From positions 1 through 40,590 of the forward strand of contig NZ_MUNF01000296.1 of the NCBI RefSeq assembly GCF_002154555.1: a stretch of 40,590 bases of DNA, read 5' to 3'. Of this stretch, positions 8,926-17,023 are shown in pieces (the stretch's first letter is position 1; the number at the start of each line of letters is the position of its first letter). The translations under genes and the position numbers were made by a program. Under the pieces are notes generated by a model. It had not been told where the DNA came from. It ran no database searches and saw only the letters and a list, made by a program, of their open reading frames with translations. Origin of the DNA: Streptomyces murinus. GTDB taxonomy: Bacteria > Actinomycetota > Actinomycetes > Streptomycetales > Streptomycetaceae.

Positions 8926-9701
8926 GCACCGAGTACGAGACGATCCGGGTCGAGCGCAAGGGCCGTACCGCCCTGCTCACCCTCGACCGCCCCAAGGCCC
9001 TCAACGCGCTGAACCTCCAGGTCATGAACGAGGTCGTGGCCGCGACCGAGGCCCTGGACCGGGATCCGGAATGCGGCTGCGTCGTGATCACCGGCTCCGC
9101 GAAGGCGTTCGCCGCGGGCGCCGACATCAAGGAGATGAGCCCCAAGGGGTACATGGACATGTACCTCGCCGACTGGTTCACCGCCTGGGACCGGCTCGGA
9201 CAGGTGCGCACCCCGACCGTCGCCGCGGTCTCCGGGTACGCCCTCGGCGGCGGCTGCGAGCTGGCCATGCTCTGCGACATCCTGCTCGCCGCCGACACCG
9301 CCGTCTTCGGGCAGCCCGAGATCAAACTCGGGGTACTCCCCGGGATCGGCGGCTCCCAGCGGCTGACCCGGGCCGTCGGCAAGGCCAAGGCCATGGAGCT
9401 GGTGCTGACCGGCCGCACCATGGACGCCGTCGAGGCCGAGCGCGCCGGGCTCGTCTCCCGGGTCGTCCCCGCCGCCGAGCTGCTCCCCGAGGCCCTCGCC
9501 GTCGCCGAGGTCGTCGCCGGGATGTCGCTGCCGGTGGCGATGATGGCCAAGGAGGCGGTGGCCCGGGCCTTCGAGACCACCCTCGCGGAGGGCGTCCGCT
9601 TCGAACGGCGGCTGTTCCACGCGGTGTTCGCGACCGCCGACCAGAAGGAGGGGATGGCCGCCTTCGTGGACAAGCGGCCGCCGGAGTTCCGGCACCGCTG
9701 A
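8922..9701 (+). CDS. Enoyl-CoA hydratase (crotonase family)
   Basis: 259 aa from the ATG at 8922, overlapping the mmsB stop. It should hydrate methacrylyl-CoA to 3-hydroxyisobutyryl-CoA, which completes the operon. Motifs: [11 protein letters not shown], the oxyanion-hole segment [26 protein letters not shown], and [26 protein letters not shown], which carries the catalytic Glu region. With this gene all enzymes from isobutyryl-CoA to propionyl-CoA are encoded in one overlapping unit. The transaminase and branched-chain keto acid dehydrogenase are not here. Confidence 0.92.
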   Translation: MSTEYETIRVERKGRTALLTLDRPKALNALNLQVMNEVVAATEALDRDPECGCVVITGSAKAFAAGADIKEMSPKGYMDMYLADWFTAWDRLGQVRTPTVAAVSGYALGGGCELAMLCDILLAADTAVFGQPEIKLGVLPGIGGSQRLTRAVGKAKAMELVLTGRTMDAVEAERAGLVSRVVPAAELLPEALAVAEVVAGMSLPVAMMAKEAVARAFETTLAEGVRFERRLFHAVFATADQKEGMAAFVDKRPPEFRHR

Positions 9702-9729
9702 CCCGGGGGGCGTCTCTCCGACCCCCGGG
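9702..9729 (+). terminator. Terminator of the mms operon
   Basis: CCCGGGGG (9702-9709) pairs perfectly with CCCCCGGG (9722-9729) across a 12-nt loop, starting directly after the stop of the last gene of the operon. It separates the operon from the cbtBA promoter. Confidence 0.7.
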
Positions 9730-9756
9730 GGGTGCATCCCTCGGCCACTTGTCTGA

Positions 9757-9785
9757 TTGACGGACGATGCTCGTTTCCGTACGCT
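9757..9785 (+). promoter_or_regulatory. Sigma-70-type promoter of the cbtB riboswitch transcript
   Basis: TTGACG (9757-9762) and TACGCT (9780-9785) are separated by 17 bp, a good vegetative promoter for this genus. A start about 7 nt later falls just before the aptamer at 9797. Confidence 0.6.
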
Positions 9786-9796
9786 CCGCTTGTAGT

Positions 9797-9892
9797 GATG
9801 GCCTGAGGAAGCTGGTGGGAATCCAGCACGGTCGCGCCACTGTGTACGTGCCCCTCCGTGAGGGCGGGCACGAAGTCAGACACCGGGCCATC
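9797..9892 (+). ncRNA. Compact cobalamin riboswitch, leader of cbtBA
   Basis: P1 is GATGGCC (9797-9803) with GGCCATC (9886-9892). Inside are GGTGGGAATCCAGCACGGTC, the B12-box core CGCGCCACTGTGTACG (9833-9848), a CCCTCCGTGAGGG hairpin and the 3' GAAGTCAGACACC. At 96 nt it is shorter than the other three aptamers here and lacks a long peripheral arm. It lies 51 nt before the cbtB start codon. Ligand binding should repress cobalt uptake when cobalamin is plentiful. Confidence 0.92.
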
Positions 9893-9943
9893 GCGACGCT
9901 CCACTGGCTGAGGGACGCACGATCCCCTGAAGGAGGCTCACTC

Positions 9944-10159
9944 ATGAGCAGTCTGTCCGCGCCCGCCGCACTCCCCACCCCCGTCGTCCTCCCGGCGACG
10001 AAGGCCGTGTTCTGGCTGGTCGGCACCGCGCTCTTCGCGCTGGCGATCTACTACTTCATCGGGGTCGACCAGGGCGCCTACTCCGTCTTCGGCAAGGACA
10101 TGCACGTCCACGAGTTCGTGCACGACGCCCGCCACTTCCTGGGCTTCCCCTGCCACTGA
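9944..10159 (+). CDS. cbtB: Cobalt transporter subunit CbtB
   Basis: 71 aa from the ATG at 9944, chosen for its strong GAAGGAGG site (9929-9936); a longer in-frame reading would start inside the riboswitch. One transmembrane helix (about residues 21-40, VFWLVGTALFALAIYYFIGV) is followed by the diagnostic His-rich end HVHEFVHDARHFLGFPCH, thought to bind the metal. CbtA and CbtB are a predicted cobalt uptake pair repeatedly found behind cobalamin riboswitches. cbtA follows after 25 nt. Confidence 0.95.
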   Translation: MSSLSAPAALPTPVVLPATKAVFWLVGTALFALAIYYFIGVDQGAYSVFGKDMHVHEFVHDARHFLGFPCH

Positions 10160-10184
10160 CGAGAGTGAGCACGGACATCTGAAC

Positions 10185-11057
10185 ATGGAAAAGAGACTCA
10201 TTCTGCGCGGCGTCATCGCCGGCGCAGTCGCCGGGCTGCTCGCTTTCGTCTTCGCACGGATCTTCGCCGAGCCCCAGATCGCCAAGGCGATCGACTACGA
10301 GAGCGGCCGTGACGCCGCGCAGGCCGTCCTCGACAAGGCCGCCGGGATCACGGCCGAGGCCGAGGGCCCCGACATCTTCAGCCGGACGATCCAGGCCAAC
10401 GTCGGCATCGGCGTGGGCATGGTCCTCTTCGGCGTCGCCATGGGCGCGCTCTTCGCCGTCGCCTACGCGATCTGCCTCGGCCGCGTCGGGGGGCTGCGCC
10501 CGCGCAACCTCGCCATGCTGGTGGCGCTGGGCGGTTTCGTCGGCATGTACCTGGTGCCGTTCATCAAGTACCCGGCCAACCCGCCGGCCATCGGCCACCC
10601 CGAGACGATCAAGGACCGGGGCAATCTCTACCTGGCCATGGTGGTCTGCTCGGTGGTCTTCCTCGTCGCCGCCGTCTGGCTCGGCAAGCGCCTCCAGCCG
10701 CGCTTCGGCAACTGGAACGCCACGCTGCTCGCCGCCGGCGCCTATGTGGTGGCCATCGGCATCGTGATGGCGCTGCTCCCCGCGCTCGGCGAACTCTCCG
10801 CCAACGTCAAGGAGTACGGCCACCACGCCACCGAGACCCCGCTGCCCCTGACCAACTCCAAGGGCACCATCGTCTACCCGGGCTTCCCGGCGGACGTCCT
10901 GGCCTTCTTCCGCTTCTACTCCGTCGCCGCCCAGGCCCTGCTCTGGGCGACCCTGGGCCTCGTCTTCGCCCCCATGGCCGAGCGGCTGCTCGACCCGGCG
11001 GCGCGGGCGGCCGCGAAACCGGCTCCCCGGCAGCCGGAAGAGGTCGGCGCCGCCTGA
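10185..11057 (+). CDS. cbtA: Cobalt transporter subunit CbtA
   Basis: 290 aa integral membrane protein with about six hydrophobic segments (roughly residues 7-26, 72-96, 104-126, 145-165, 178-200, 243-266). The N-terminus LILRGVIAGAVAGLLAFVFARIFAEP and the phrases DRGNLYLAMVV and YPGFPADVLAFFRFYSVAAQ match the CbtA family. The first loop is acidic (AIDYESGRDA). It is predicted to form the cobalt permease with CbtB. Only a weak ribosome-binding site precedes it, so it is probably translated by coupling to cbtB. Confidence 0.92.
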   Translation: MEKRLILRGVIAGAVAGLLAFVFARIFAEPQIAKAIDYESGRDAAQAVLDKAAGITAEAEGPDIFSRTIQANVGIGVGMVLFGVAMGALFAVAYAICLGRVGGLRPRNLAMLVALGGFVGMYLVPFIKYPANPPAIGHPETIKDRGNLYLAMVVCSVVFLVAAVWLGKRLQPRFGNWNATLLAAGAYVVAIGIVMALLPALGELSANVKEYGHHATETPLPLTNSKGTIVYPGFPADVLAFFRFYSVAAQALLWATLGLVFAPMAERLLDPAARAAAKPAPRQPEEVGAA

Positions 11058-11120
11058 CCCACGCCGACCGGCGTGAACACACCCACGCCGACCGGCGCGC
11101 AGGACGTACCGAGGGCCGCA

Positions 11121-11156
11121 CCGAGGGCCGTACCCCCAACAGGGTGCGGCCCTCGG
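11121..11156. terminator. Bidirectional terminator between cbtA and the phosphatase-like gene
   Basis: CCGAGGGCCGTACCC (11121-11135) pairs with GGGTGCGGCCCTCGG (11142-11156) around CCAACA: fifteen pairs including one G-U. A second copy of the left arm, CCGAGGGCCGCACC (11109-11122), offers a perfect alternative pairing. It lies between convergent genes. Confidence 0.75.
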
Positions 11157-11173
11157 CCCGTTGGCGGCCGTGT

Positions 11174-11749
11174 TCACGCCTCCGGCGCGACCAAGGGCCC
11201 CCCGAGCCGCAGATTCCACCGCCCGGCCCGACCGCTGAGCTCCGTCGCCGTCAACGGCACCACGTCCAGCCGCCAGAACGCGCTCATGGGCAGCCCCAGC
11301 GCCCCGACGACCGCGGCCCTTACGATCTCCGGCTCGACCACGGCCACCGTACGGCCGTCCGCCACGCCGTCCAGCCAGGCCCCGACCCGTGCGCACACCT
11401 CCCGCACCGACTCCCCGCCGTGGCCCGCCCATGCGGGGTCGGTGAGCCAGTGGCCCAGGGCCTCCGGCTCGGCCCCCGTCACCTCGTCGAGGGCCCGACC
11501 GCGCCAGCGGCCCACGTCCACGCCCCGCAGCGCGGGCGCCTCCACACCGCCGTCGAGGCCGAGGGCATGCGCCGTCTCCCGGCAGCGCGTACTCGCGGAC
11601 ACCACCACCCGGGCGGGCGCGGGCAGCGACCCGGCCGCCGAGCGGGCCCGCGCCGCGCCGAGGTCCTCGATGGAGTCGCCGTCGTAGAAGCGGGCCTGGC
11701 GCAGTGCGGGGGTCATGGCGGGGGAGACGAGAAGGACACGGCTGGTCAC
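11174..11749 (-). CDS. Degenerate histidine-phosphatase-fold protein (probable pseudo-enzyme)
   Basis: 191 aa from the GTG at 11749, chosen because AGGAG lies 8 nt upstream; another GTG nine bases earlier would leave no room. The fold is recognised from the order of histidine phosphatase motifs, but the first catalytic motif reads LLVSPAMTPALRQARF where active enzymes have LVRHGxT. The second His block reads AVVEPEIVRAAVVGAL where VxHGxxIR is expected. Both catalytic His are thus missing, while the Arg of TRCRETA is kept. It starts 22 nt after the PrpR-type regulator and is probably co-transcribed with it. CobC-type alpha-ribazole phosphatases share this fold, but activity is doubtful. Confidence 0.75.
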   Translation of the reverse strand: MTSRVLLVSPAMTPALRQARFYDGDSIEDLGAARARSAAGSLPAPARVVVSASTRCRETAHALGLDGGVEAPALRGVDVGRWRGRALDEVTGAEPEALGHWLTDPAWAGHGGESVREVCARVGAWLDGVADGRTVAVVEPEIVRAAVVGALGLPMSAFWRLDVVPLTATELSGRAGRWNLRLGGPLVAPEA

Positions 11750-11771
11750 GCGGGACACTCCTGCGAGGTCG

Positions 11772-13217
11772 TCAAGGGGTACGGGTCTCCACCGGGTACG
11801 GCACATATGTGCGCCGGTCCGGATCGATGGCGAGGTGCCCGCCGGCCGGGGGACGGGCCCGCTGGGCGCAGTCGCGGCGCTCGCAGATCCGGCAGCCCAG
11901 GCCGATCGGGGTGGCGGCCCGCGGGTCGTCCAGCGCGATGCCCTCGGCGTACACCAGCCGGTGCGCGTGGCGCAGTTCGCAGCCGAGCGCGACGGCGAAC
12001 TCGGCGCGCGGCGCGTGATGCCCGAAGCCGCCCCGGGTGATGGTGCGCGCCACCCAGAAGTACCGCTTGCCGTCCGGCATTTCGGCGACCTGGGTGAGTA
12101 TCCGGCCGGGCGCCGAGAACGCCTCGTACACCGTCCACAGCGGGCAGGTGCCGCCGAGCCGGGAGAAGTGGAAGTCGGTCGCCGACTGCCGCTTGGAGAT
12201 GTTGCCGGCCCGGTCGACCCGCAGGAAGGAGAACGGCACACCCCGGCGTCCGGTGCGCTGGAGGGTGCTCAGCCGGTGGCAGACCGTCTCGAAGCCGACG
12301 CCGAAGCGGGCGGACAGCAACTCGATGTCGTAGCGCACTTCTTCGGCCGCCGCGTGGAAGGTGGTGTACGGCATCAGGAGCGCGCCCGCGAAGTAGTTCG
12401 CGAGGCCGATGCGGGCCAGTGCGGTGGACTCGGGTGAGGTCAACTCGGTGGCGTGGTCGGCGAGTTGGTCGAGCAGTGCGCCGTGTTCCAGCAGGGCGAG
12501 CTGGGTGGCGAGCTGGAAGGCGCGGCGGCCGTCGCTGAGCCAGGGGGAGAGGAACAGCAGCCCGGACTCGGGGTCGTAGCGGCGGGCGTCGGCGAGTCGG
12601 CCCGGGCCCGCCTGCACCACCCGTACCCCGTGCCGCTCGGCGAGCCGGGCCACCAGCGGTTCGGCGGCCCGGCCCGGGCGCAGCGCCAGCGCCTCGGCGA
12701 TCCGCTCGGCCTCGGTGTCCAGCGGCTCGAAGTGGTTGTGGTGGGCGTAGAAGAAGTCCCGTACCTCGTCGTGCGGTTCGCCGGGCAGCAGCCGGGCGCC
12801 ACCGCCCGCGCCCGGGGTGGCCAGCGCGGCGGCCTGCTCGGCGGTGTCCCGGTAGCGGCGGTGCAGGGCCACCAGGGCGCGCGCCACCTCCGGATGGGCG
12901 CGGGCGGCCTCGGCGATCTCCTCCTCGGGCGGCGGTGGCACCCCGCACGCCTCGTCGGCGAGCGCGGAGCGCAGCTCGGTCGCGAGGCGGTCGCCCTCGG
13001 CCTCCGAGAAGAACTCGGTGTCGACGCCGAAGACCTCGGCGATCCGCAGCAGCACGGGCGCCGTCAGCGGACGCTGGCTCTGTTCGAGCTGGTTGGCGTA
13101 GCTGGTGGAGATGCCGAGCGCACGGGCCATGTCGACCTGGTTCATCCCGTGCTCGCGGCGCAGCCGGCGCAGCTTGGCGTGGGCGTAGATCTTCCGTTCG
13201 GCCGTTCGCCCGGCCAT
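11772..13217 (-). CDS. prpR: PrpR-type acyl-CoA-sensing regulator (HTH_XRE + ScfR domain)
   Basis: 481 aa from the ATG at 13217 with AGGAGG 7 nt upstream. The N-terminal helix-turn-helix covers about residues 12-66 ([20 protein letters not shown]). It is followed by a metallopeptidase-like middle region and the C-terminal short-chain fatty acyl-CoA regulator domain. Cysteines at 358 (GGTCPLW), 413, 442, 445 and 450 (CRICERRDC) match the cluster that in mycobacterial PrpR carries an iron-sulfur centre. In actinobacteria this family activates the methylcitrate operon in response to propionyl-CoA. Here it is divergent from prpDBC with a repeat-rich operator between. A paralogue with identical Cys spacing is at 31053-32459. 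Confidence 0.88.
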   Translation of the reverse strand: MAGRTAERKIYAHAKLRRLRREHGMNQVDMARALGISTSYANQLEQSQRPLTAPVLLRIAEVFGVDTEFFSEAEGDRLATELRSALADEACGVPPPPEEEIAEAARAHPEVARALVALHRRYRDTAEQAAALATPGAGGGARLLPGEPHDEVRDFFYAHHNHFEPLDTEAERIAEALALRPGRAAEPLVARLAERHGVRVVQAGPGRLADARRYDPESGLLFLSPWLSDGRRAFQLATQLALLEHGALLDQLADHATELTSPESTALARIGLANYFAGALLMPYTTFHAAAEEVRYDIELLSARFGVGFETVCHRLSTLQRTGRRGVPFSFLRVDRAGNISKRQSATDFHFSRLGGTCPLWTVYEAFSAPGRILTQVAEMPDGKRYFWVARTITRGGFGHHAPRAEFAVALGCELRHAHRLVYAEGIALDDPRAATPIGLGCRICERRDCAQRARPPAGGHLAIDPDRRTYVPYPVETRTP

Positions 13218-13245
13218 GCGCACACCTCCTGATTCTGGGTGCCTG

Positions 13246-13296
13246 TCCTGCGAACATAGCATTCGCAGGATTCGCAGATTTCACAGATTCGCAGGT
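13246..13296. promoter_or_regulatory. Operator-like repeat cluster between prpR and prpD
   Basis: A perfect inverted repeat TCCTGCGAA (13246-13254) / TTCGCAGGA (13262-13270) with a 7-bp spacer is continued by direct 9-mers TTCGCAGAT (13271-13279), TTCACAGAT (13280-13288) and TTCGCAGGT (13288-13296). The spacing is about nine bases per unit. It resembles the TTTGCAAA-type cores bound by the RamB/PrpR family. It is the likely site of auto-regulation and prp activation. Confidence 0.65.
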
Positions 13297-13366
13297 CCGC
13301 GCTGTACGGAATCCGCACTTTGGGGTGGTGGCCGCCGGGTCCGCGGCGGGGCAGGCTCGATCACAT

Positions 13367-13431
13367 CCGCCCAGGTCCTTCCGCCCAGGTCCTTCCGCCC
13401 AGGTCCTTCCGCCCAGGTCCTTCCGTCCAGG
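13367..13431. repeat. Tandem 14-bp repeat in the prpD leader
   Basis: CCGCCCAGGTCCTT occurs four times head to tail (13367-13422) and ends in a partial, altered copy CCGTCCAGG (13423-13431). It stops 22 bases before the prpD start codon. A reading frame runs through it but it is treated as untranslated leader, because the family match starts at 13454. Confidence 0.9.
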
Positions 13432-13453
13432 CCCCGACATCGCGAGGAGTCCC

Positions 13454-14959
13454 GTGATCGAGCATCACGTCCGTGTCCACCCCAGCGCCGACCGCCTGCC
13501 CCGCGAGGAGCAGCTCGCCTGGAAGCTCGCCGCCGTGGCCACCGGCACCGAGGAGCCGGCCCCGGACAGCGCGGCCATGGCCGTCAACCGGGTGATCGAC
13601 AACGCCTCGGTCGCGGTCGCCTCCCTGCTGCGCCGCCCGGTCGCCGTCGCCCGCGCCCAGGCCGCCGCCCACCGCGCGCCCCGGCGCGGTGCCTCCGTCT
13701 TCGGCGCCCCGCACCGGGTCTCCCCCGAGTGGGCCGCCTGGGCGAACGGCACCGCGGTGCGTGAACTCGACTACCACGACACCTACTTGGCGGCCGACTA
13801 CTCTCACCCCGGCGACAACATCCCGCCGCTGCTCGCCGTCGCCCAGCACACCGGCCGCACCGGCGCCGATCTGCTGCGGGCCGTCGTCGCCGCCTACGAG
13901 ATCCATGTCGCCCTGGTGAAGGGCATCTGCCTGCACGAGCACCGCATCGACCATGTCGCCCACCTCGGCGCGGCGACCGCCTGCGGCCTGGGCGCCCTGC
14001 TGCGGCTGCCCACCGAGACGGTCTACCAGGCCGTCCAGCAGACCGTGCACACCACCACCTCGACCCGCCAGTCCCGCAAGGGCGAGATCTCCAGCTGGAA
14101 GGCGTACGCCCCGGCCTTCGCGGGCAAGGTCGCCATCGAGGCCGTCGACCGGTCGATGCGCGGCGAGACCTCCCCCTCCCCGATCTACGAGGGCGAGGAC
14201 GGCTTCCTGGCCCGGATGCTTGACGGCCCAGGGTCCGACTACACGGTGTGGCTGTCCGAGCCGGGCGAGCCGCGCCGCGCGATCCTCGACACCTACACCA
14301 AGGAGCACTCCGCCGAGTACCAGGCGCAGGCGATCATCGACCTGGCCCGGCGGCTGCGCGAGAAGACCCCGCTGGACAAGGTGCGCTCGGTGGTTCTGCA
14401 CACCAGCCACCACACCCACCACGTCATCGGCTCCGGCGCGAACGACCCGCAGAAGTACGACCCCATGGCCAGCCGCGAGACCCTCGACCACTCGGTGCCG
14501 TACATCCTCGCGGTCGCCCTGGAGGACGGCACCTGGCACCACGAGCGCTCCTACGCCCCCGAGCGGGCGCGGCGCCCGGAGACCGTGGCGCTGTGGCGGA
14601 GGATCAGCACCGTCGAGGACCCGGAGTGGACCCGCCGCTACCACGACCCCGACCCCGCGCGCCGGGCGTTCGGCGGGCGGGCCGTGATCACCCTGGCGGA
14701 CGGCACGGTGATCGAGGACGAGCTGGCCGTCGCCGACGCCCACCCGGCCGGTGCCCGCCCCTTCGACCGGGCCGCCTACACGGGCAAGTTCCGCACCCTC
14801 GCCGAGAACACCGTCGCCCCCGCGGCCCAGGACCGCTTCCTCGCCGCCGCCGAGCACCTGGCCGAGCTGTCCGCCCCCGACCTGGACGGCCTGTTCCCCG
14901 CCGTGGACACCGGGGCCGTCGCGGAGTACGACGCGCGTCTGCCGAAGGGCCTGTTCTGA
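13454..14959 (+). CDS. prpD: 2-methylcitrate dehydratase (MmgE/PrpD family)
   Basis: 501 aa from the GTG at 13454, with GAGGAG just upstream. It dehydrates 2-methylcitrate in the methylcitrate cycle. The family is recognised from [26 protein letters not shown] (about 112-137), the GLGALLRLP segment, the [17 protein letters not shown] lysine-rich active-site stretch (about 216-232), and [10 protein letters not shown]-like [32 protein letters not shown]. First gene of prpDBC; the stop TGA overlaps the prpB ATG. It lies downstream of the operator cluster and the 14-bp repeats. Confidence 0.93.
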   Translation: MIEHHVRVHPSADRLPREEQLAWKLAAVATGTEEPAPDSAAMAVNRVIDNASVAVASLLRRPVAVARAQAAAHRAPRRGASVFGAPHRVSPEWAAWANGTAVRELDYHDTYLAADYSHPGDNIPPLLAVAQHTGRTGADLLRAVVAAYEIHVALVKGICLHEHRIDHVAHLGAATACGLGALLRLPTETVYQAVQQTVHTTTSTRQSRKGEISSWKAYAPAFAGKVAIEAVDRSMRGETSPSPIYEGEDGFLARMLDGPGSDYTVWLSEPGEPRRAILDTYTKEHSAEYQAQAIIDLARRLREKTPLDKVRSVVLHTSHHTHHVIGSGANDPQKYDPMASRETLDHSVPYILAVALEDGTWHHERSYAPERARRPETVALWRRISTVEDPEWTRRYHDPDPARRAFGGRAVITLADGTVIEDELAVADAHPAGARPFDRAAYTGKFRTLAENTVAPAAQDRFLAAAEHLAELSAPDLDGLFPAVDTGAVAEYDARLPKGLF

Positions 14960-15864
14960 TGCTGCACACCCGCACCACCTCCGCCGAACGCCGCCGCGCC
15001 CTGCGCAGGCGGCTCGAAGAGGACCGGTTGTTGATGATGCCGGGCGCCCTCAACCCGCTGTCCGCGCGGCTGATCCAGGACACCGGCTTCGAGGCCGCCT
15101 ACCTCTCCGGTGCGGTGCTCGCCGCCGATCTGGGCCTGCCCGACATCGGTCTGACCACGTCCACCGAGATCGCCGCCCGCGCCCAGCAGACCACCAGGGC
15201 CACCGACCTGCCCGTCCTGATCGACGCCGACACCGGCTTCGGCGAACCGATGAACGCCGCCCGCACGGTCCAGCTGATGGAGGACGCGGGCCTGGCCGGG
15301 CTGCATCTGGAGGACCAGGTCAACCCCAAGCGCTGCGGCCACCTCGACGGCAAGTCGGTCGTGGCCCGCGAGGAGATGACCCGCCGGATCCGGGCCGCCG
15401 TGGACGCCCGCCGCGACCCCGGCTTCCTCCTGATGGCCCGCACCGACGCCCGCGCGATCGAGGGGCTGGACGCGGCGATCGACCGGGCGAAGGCGTACGT
15501 GGACGCGGGCGCCGACGCGATCTTCCCCGAAGCCCTCGCCGACGAGCGGGAGTTCGAGGCGTTCCGCGCGGCGGTCGACGTGCCGCTGCTCGCCAACATG
15601 ACCGAGTTCGGCAAGTCCCGGCTGCTGGACGCGCGCACCCTTCAGAACCTCGGCTACGACATCGCGCTCTACCCCGTCACCCTGCTCCGCCTCGCCATGG
15701 GCGCCGTCGAGGACGGGCTGCGCACCCTGGCCGCCGAGGGCACCCAGGAGAGCCTGCTGCCCCGTATGCAGACCCGCTCCCGGCTGTACGAACTCCTCGG
15801 CTACGCCGACTACTCGGCCTTCGACTCGGCCGTCCACGACTTCACGCTGCCGCCCGGCGCCTGA
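14959..15864 (+). CDS. prpB: 2-methylisocitrate lyase
   Basis: 301 aa. It splits 2-methylisocitrate into pyruvate and succinate. The TIM-barrel ICL/PEP-mutase family is shown by PGALNPLSARLIQDTGFEAAYLSGA, metal-binding VLIDADTGFGEP (86-97) and the catalytic loop PKRCGH (123-128, Cys126). PrpB rather than isocitrate lyase is indicated by length (ICL about 430 aa) and by ARTDARAIEGLDAAIDRAKAYVDAGADAIFPEAL. The TGATG overlap with prpD shows coupling; prpC follows after 19 nt. Confidence 0.95.
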   Translation: MLHTRTTSAERRRALRRRLEEDRLLMMPGALNPLSARLIQDTGFEAAYLSGAVLAADLGLPDIGLTTSTEIAARAQQTTRATDLPVLIDADTGFGEPMNAARTVQLMEDAGLAGLHLEDQVNPKRCGHLDGKSVVAREEMTRRIRAAVDARRDPGFLLMARTDARAIEGLDAAIDRAKAYVDAGADAIFPEALADEREFEAFRAAVDVPLLANMTEFGKSRLLDARTLQNLGYDIALYPVTLLRLAMGAVEDGLRTLAAEGTQESLLPRMQTRSRLYELLGYADYSAFDSAVHDFTLPPGA

Positions 15865-15883
15865 CCCACCGGAGACGATCCCC

Positions 15884-17023
15884 ATGACCATCCATCGCGG
15901 ACTCGCCGGTGTCGTCGTCGACACCACCGAGATCTCCACCGTCATCCAGGACACCAACTCCCTGACCTACCGTGGCTATCCGGTCCAGGACCTGGCCGCC
16001 CGCCGCTCCTTCGAGGGGGTCGCGTATCTGCTCTGGTACGGCGAACTGCCCGACGCCGGCCAACTGCGGGCGTTCCAGGCCCGTGAGCGCGCCCTGCGCC
16101 CGCTCGACCGCACCACCGCCGAACTGCTGGCCCGGCTGCCCGAGACCTGTCACCCGATGGACGTACTGCGCACCGCCGTCAGCTTCTTCGGCGCCGAGGA
16201 CCCCACCGAGGACGACGGCAGTCCCGCCGCCAACCGCGCCAAGTCCCTGACCCTGCTGGCGAAACTGCCCACCGTGGTCGCCGCCGACCAGCGCCGCCGA
16301 AAGGGCCTCGACCCGATCCCGCCCGACCCGGACCTCGGCTACGCGGAGAACTTCTTCCACATGTGCTTCGGCACGGTGCCCGACCCCGAGACGGTCCGCT
16401 GCTTCGAGATCTCCCTCGTCCTGTACGCCGAACACAGCTTCAACGCCTCGACGTTCACCGCCCGCGTGGTCACCTCCACCCTCTCCGACCTCTACAGCGC
16501 GGTCACCGCCGCCATCGGCGCCCTCAAGGGCCCCCTGCACGGCGGTGCCAACGAGGCCGTGATGCACATGCTGGAGGAGATCGGCGATCCGCGCCGCGCC
16601 GAGGAATGGCTGGCCCGGGCCCTCGCCGAGAAGCGGAAGATCATGGGCTTCGGTCATCGTGTCTACAAAGAGGGCGACTCCCGGGTCCCCATCATGCAGG
16701 GCGCGTTGGACCGTCTGGTGGCCCGCGCCGCCGATCCGGACACCACCCGCCTGGCCACGCTGCACGCCGCCCTGCGGCACGCCATGCTCCAGCGCAAGGG
16801 CATCCACCCCAACCTGGACTACCCGGCCGGTCTCGCCTATCACCTGATGGGCTTCGACATCCCGGCCTTCACCCCGATCTTCGTGATGAGCCGGATCACC
16901 GGCTGGACCGCCCACATCACCGAACAACTCGCCCACAACGCGCTGATCCGCCCGCTCGCCTCCTACGCGGGACCCGGCCAGCGGGCGGTGCCGGTCAGCT
17001 CCTCGCCGGCGGTCCACAGCTGA
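15884..17023 (+). CDS. prpC: 2-methylcitrate synthase (citrate synthase family)
   Basis: 379 aa. It condenses propionyl-CoA with oxaloacetate. ATG preceded by GGAG 8 nt away. The catalytic residues are visible: His in LKGPLHGGANEAVMHML, His in MGFGHRVYKEGDSR and Asp in HPNLDYPAG, followed by FTPIFVMSRITGWTAHITEQ. The short N-terminus (GLAGVVVDTTEIS) and the RPLASYAGPGQRAVPV ending are typical of the methylcitrate/short citrate synthases rather than the roughly 430-aa housekeeping enzyme. Its last 61 bases overlap the 3' end of the convergent SDR gene. Confidence 0.93.
   Translation: MTIHRGLAGVVVDTTEISTVIQDTNSLTYRGYPVQDLAARRSFEGVAYLLWYGELPDAGQLRAFQARERALRPLDRTTAELLARLPETCHPMDVLRTAVSFFGAEDPTEDDGSPAANRAKSLTLLAKLPTVVAADQRRRKGLDPIPPDPDLGYAENFFHMCFGTVPDPETVRCFEISLVLYAEHSFNASTFTARVVTSTLSDLYSAVTAAIGALKGPLHGGANEAVMHMLEEIGDPRRAEEWLARALAEKRKIMGFGHRVYKEGDSRVPIMQGALDRLVARAADPDTTRLATLHAALRHAMLQRKGIHPNLDYPAGLAYHLMGFDIPAFTPIFVMSRITGWTAHITEQLAHNALIRPLASYAGPGQRAVPVSSSPAVHS

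Noticed and set aside
12935-13453. N-terminal extension of PrpD through the 14-bp repeats
   Set aside because: It would pass through the operator region and the antisense of prpR; PrpD similarity begins at 13454.
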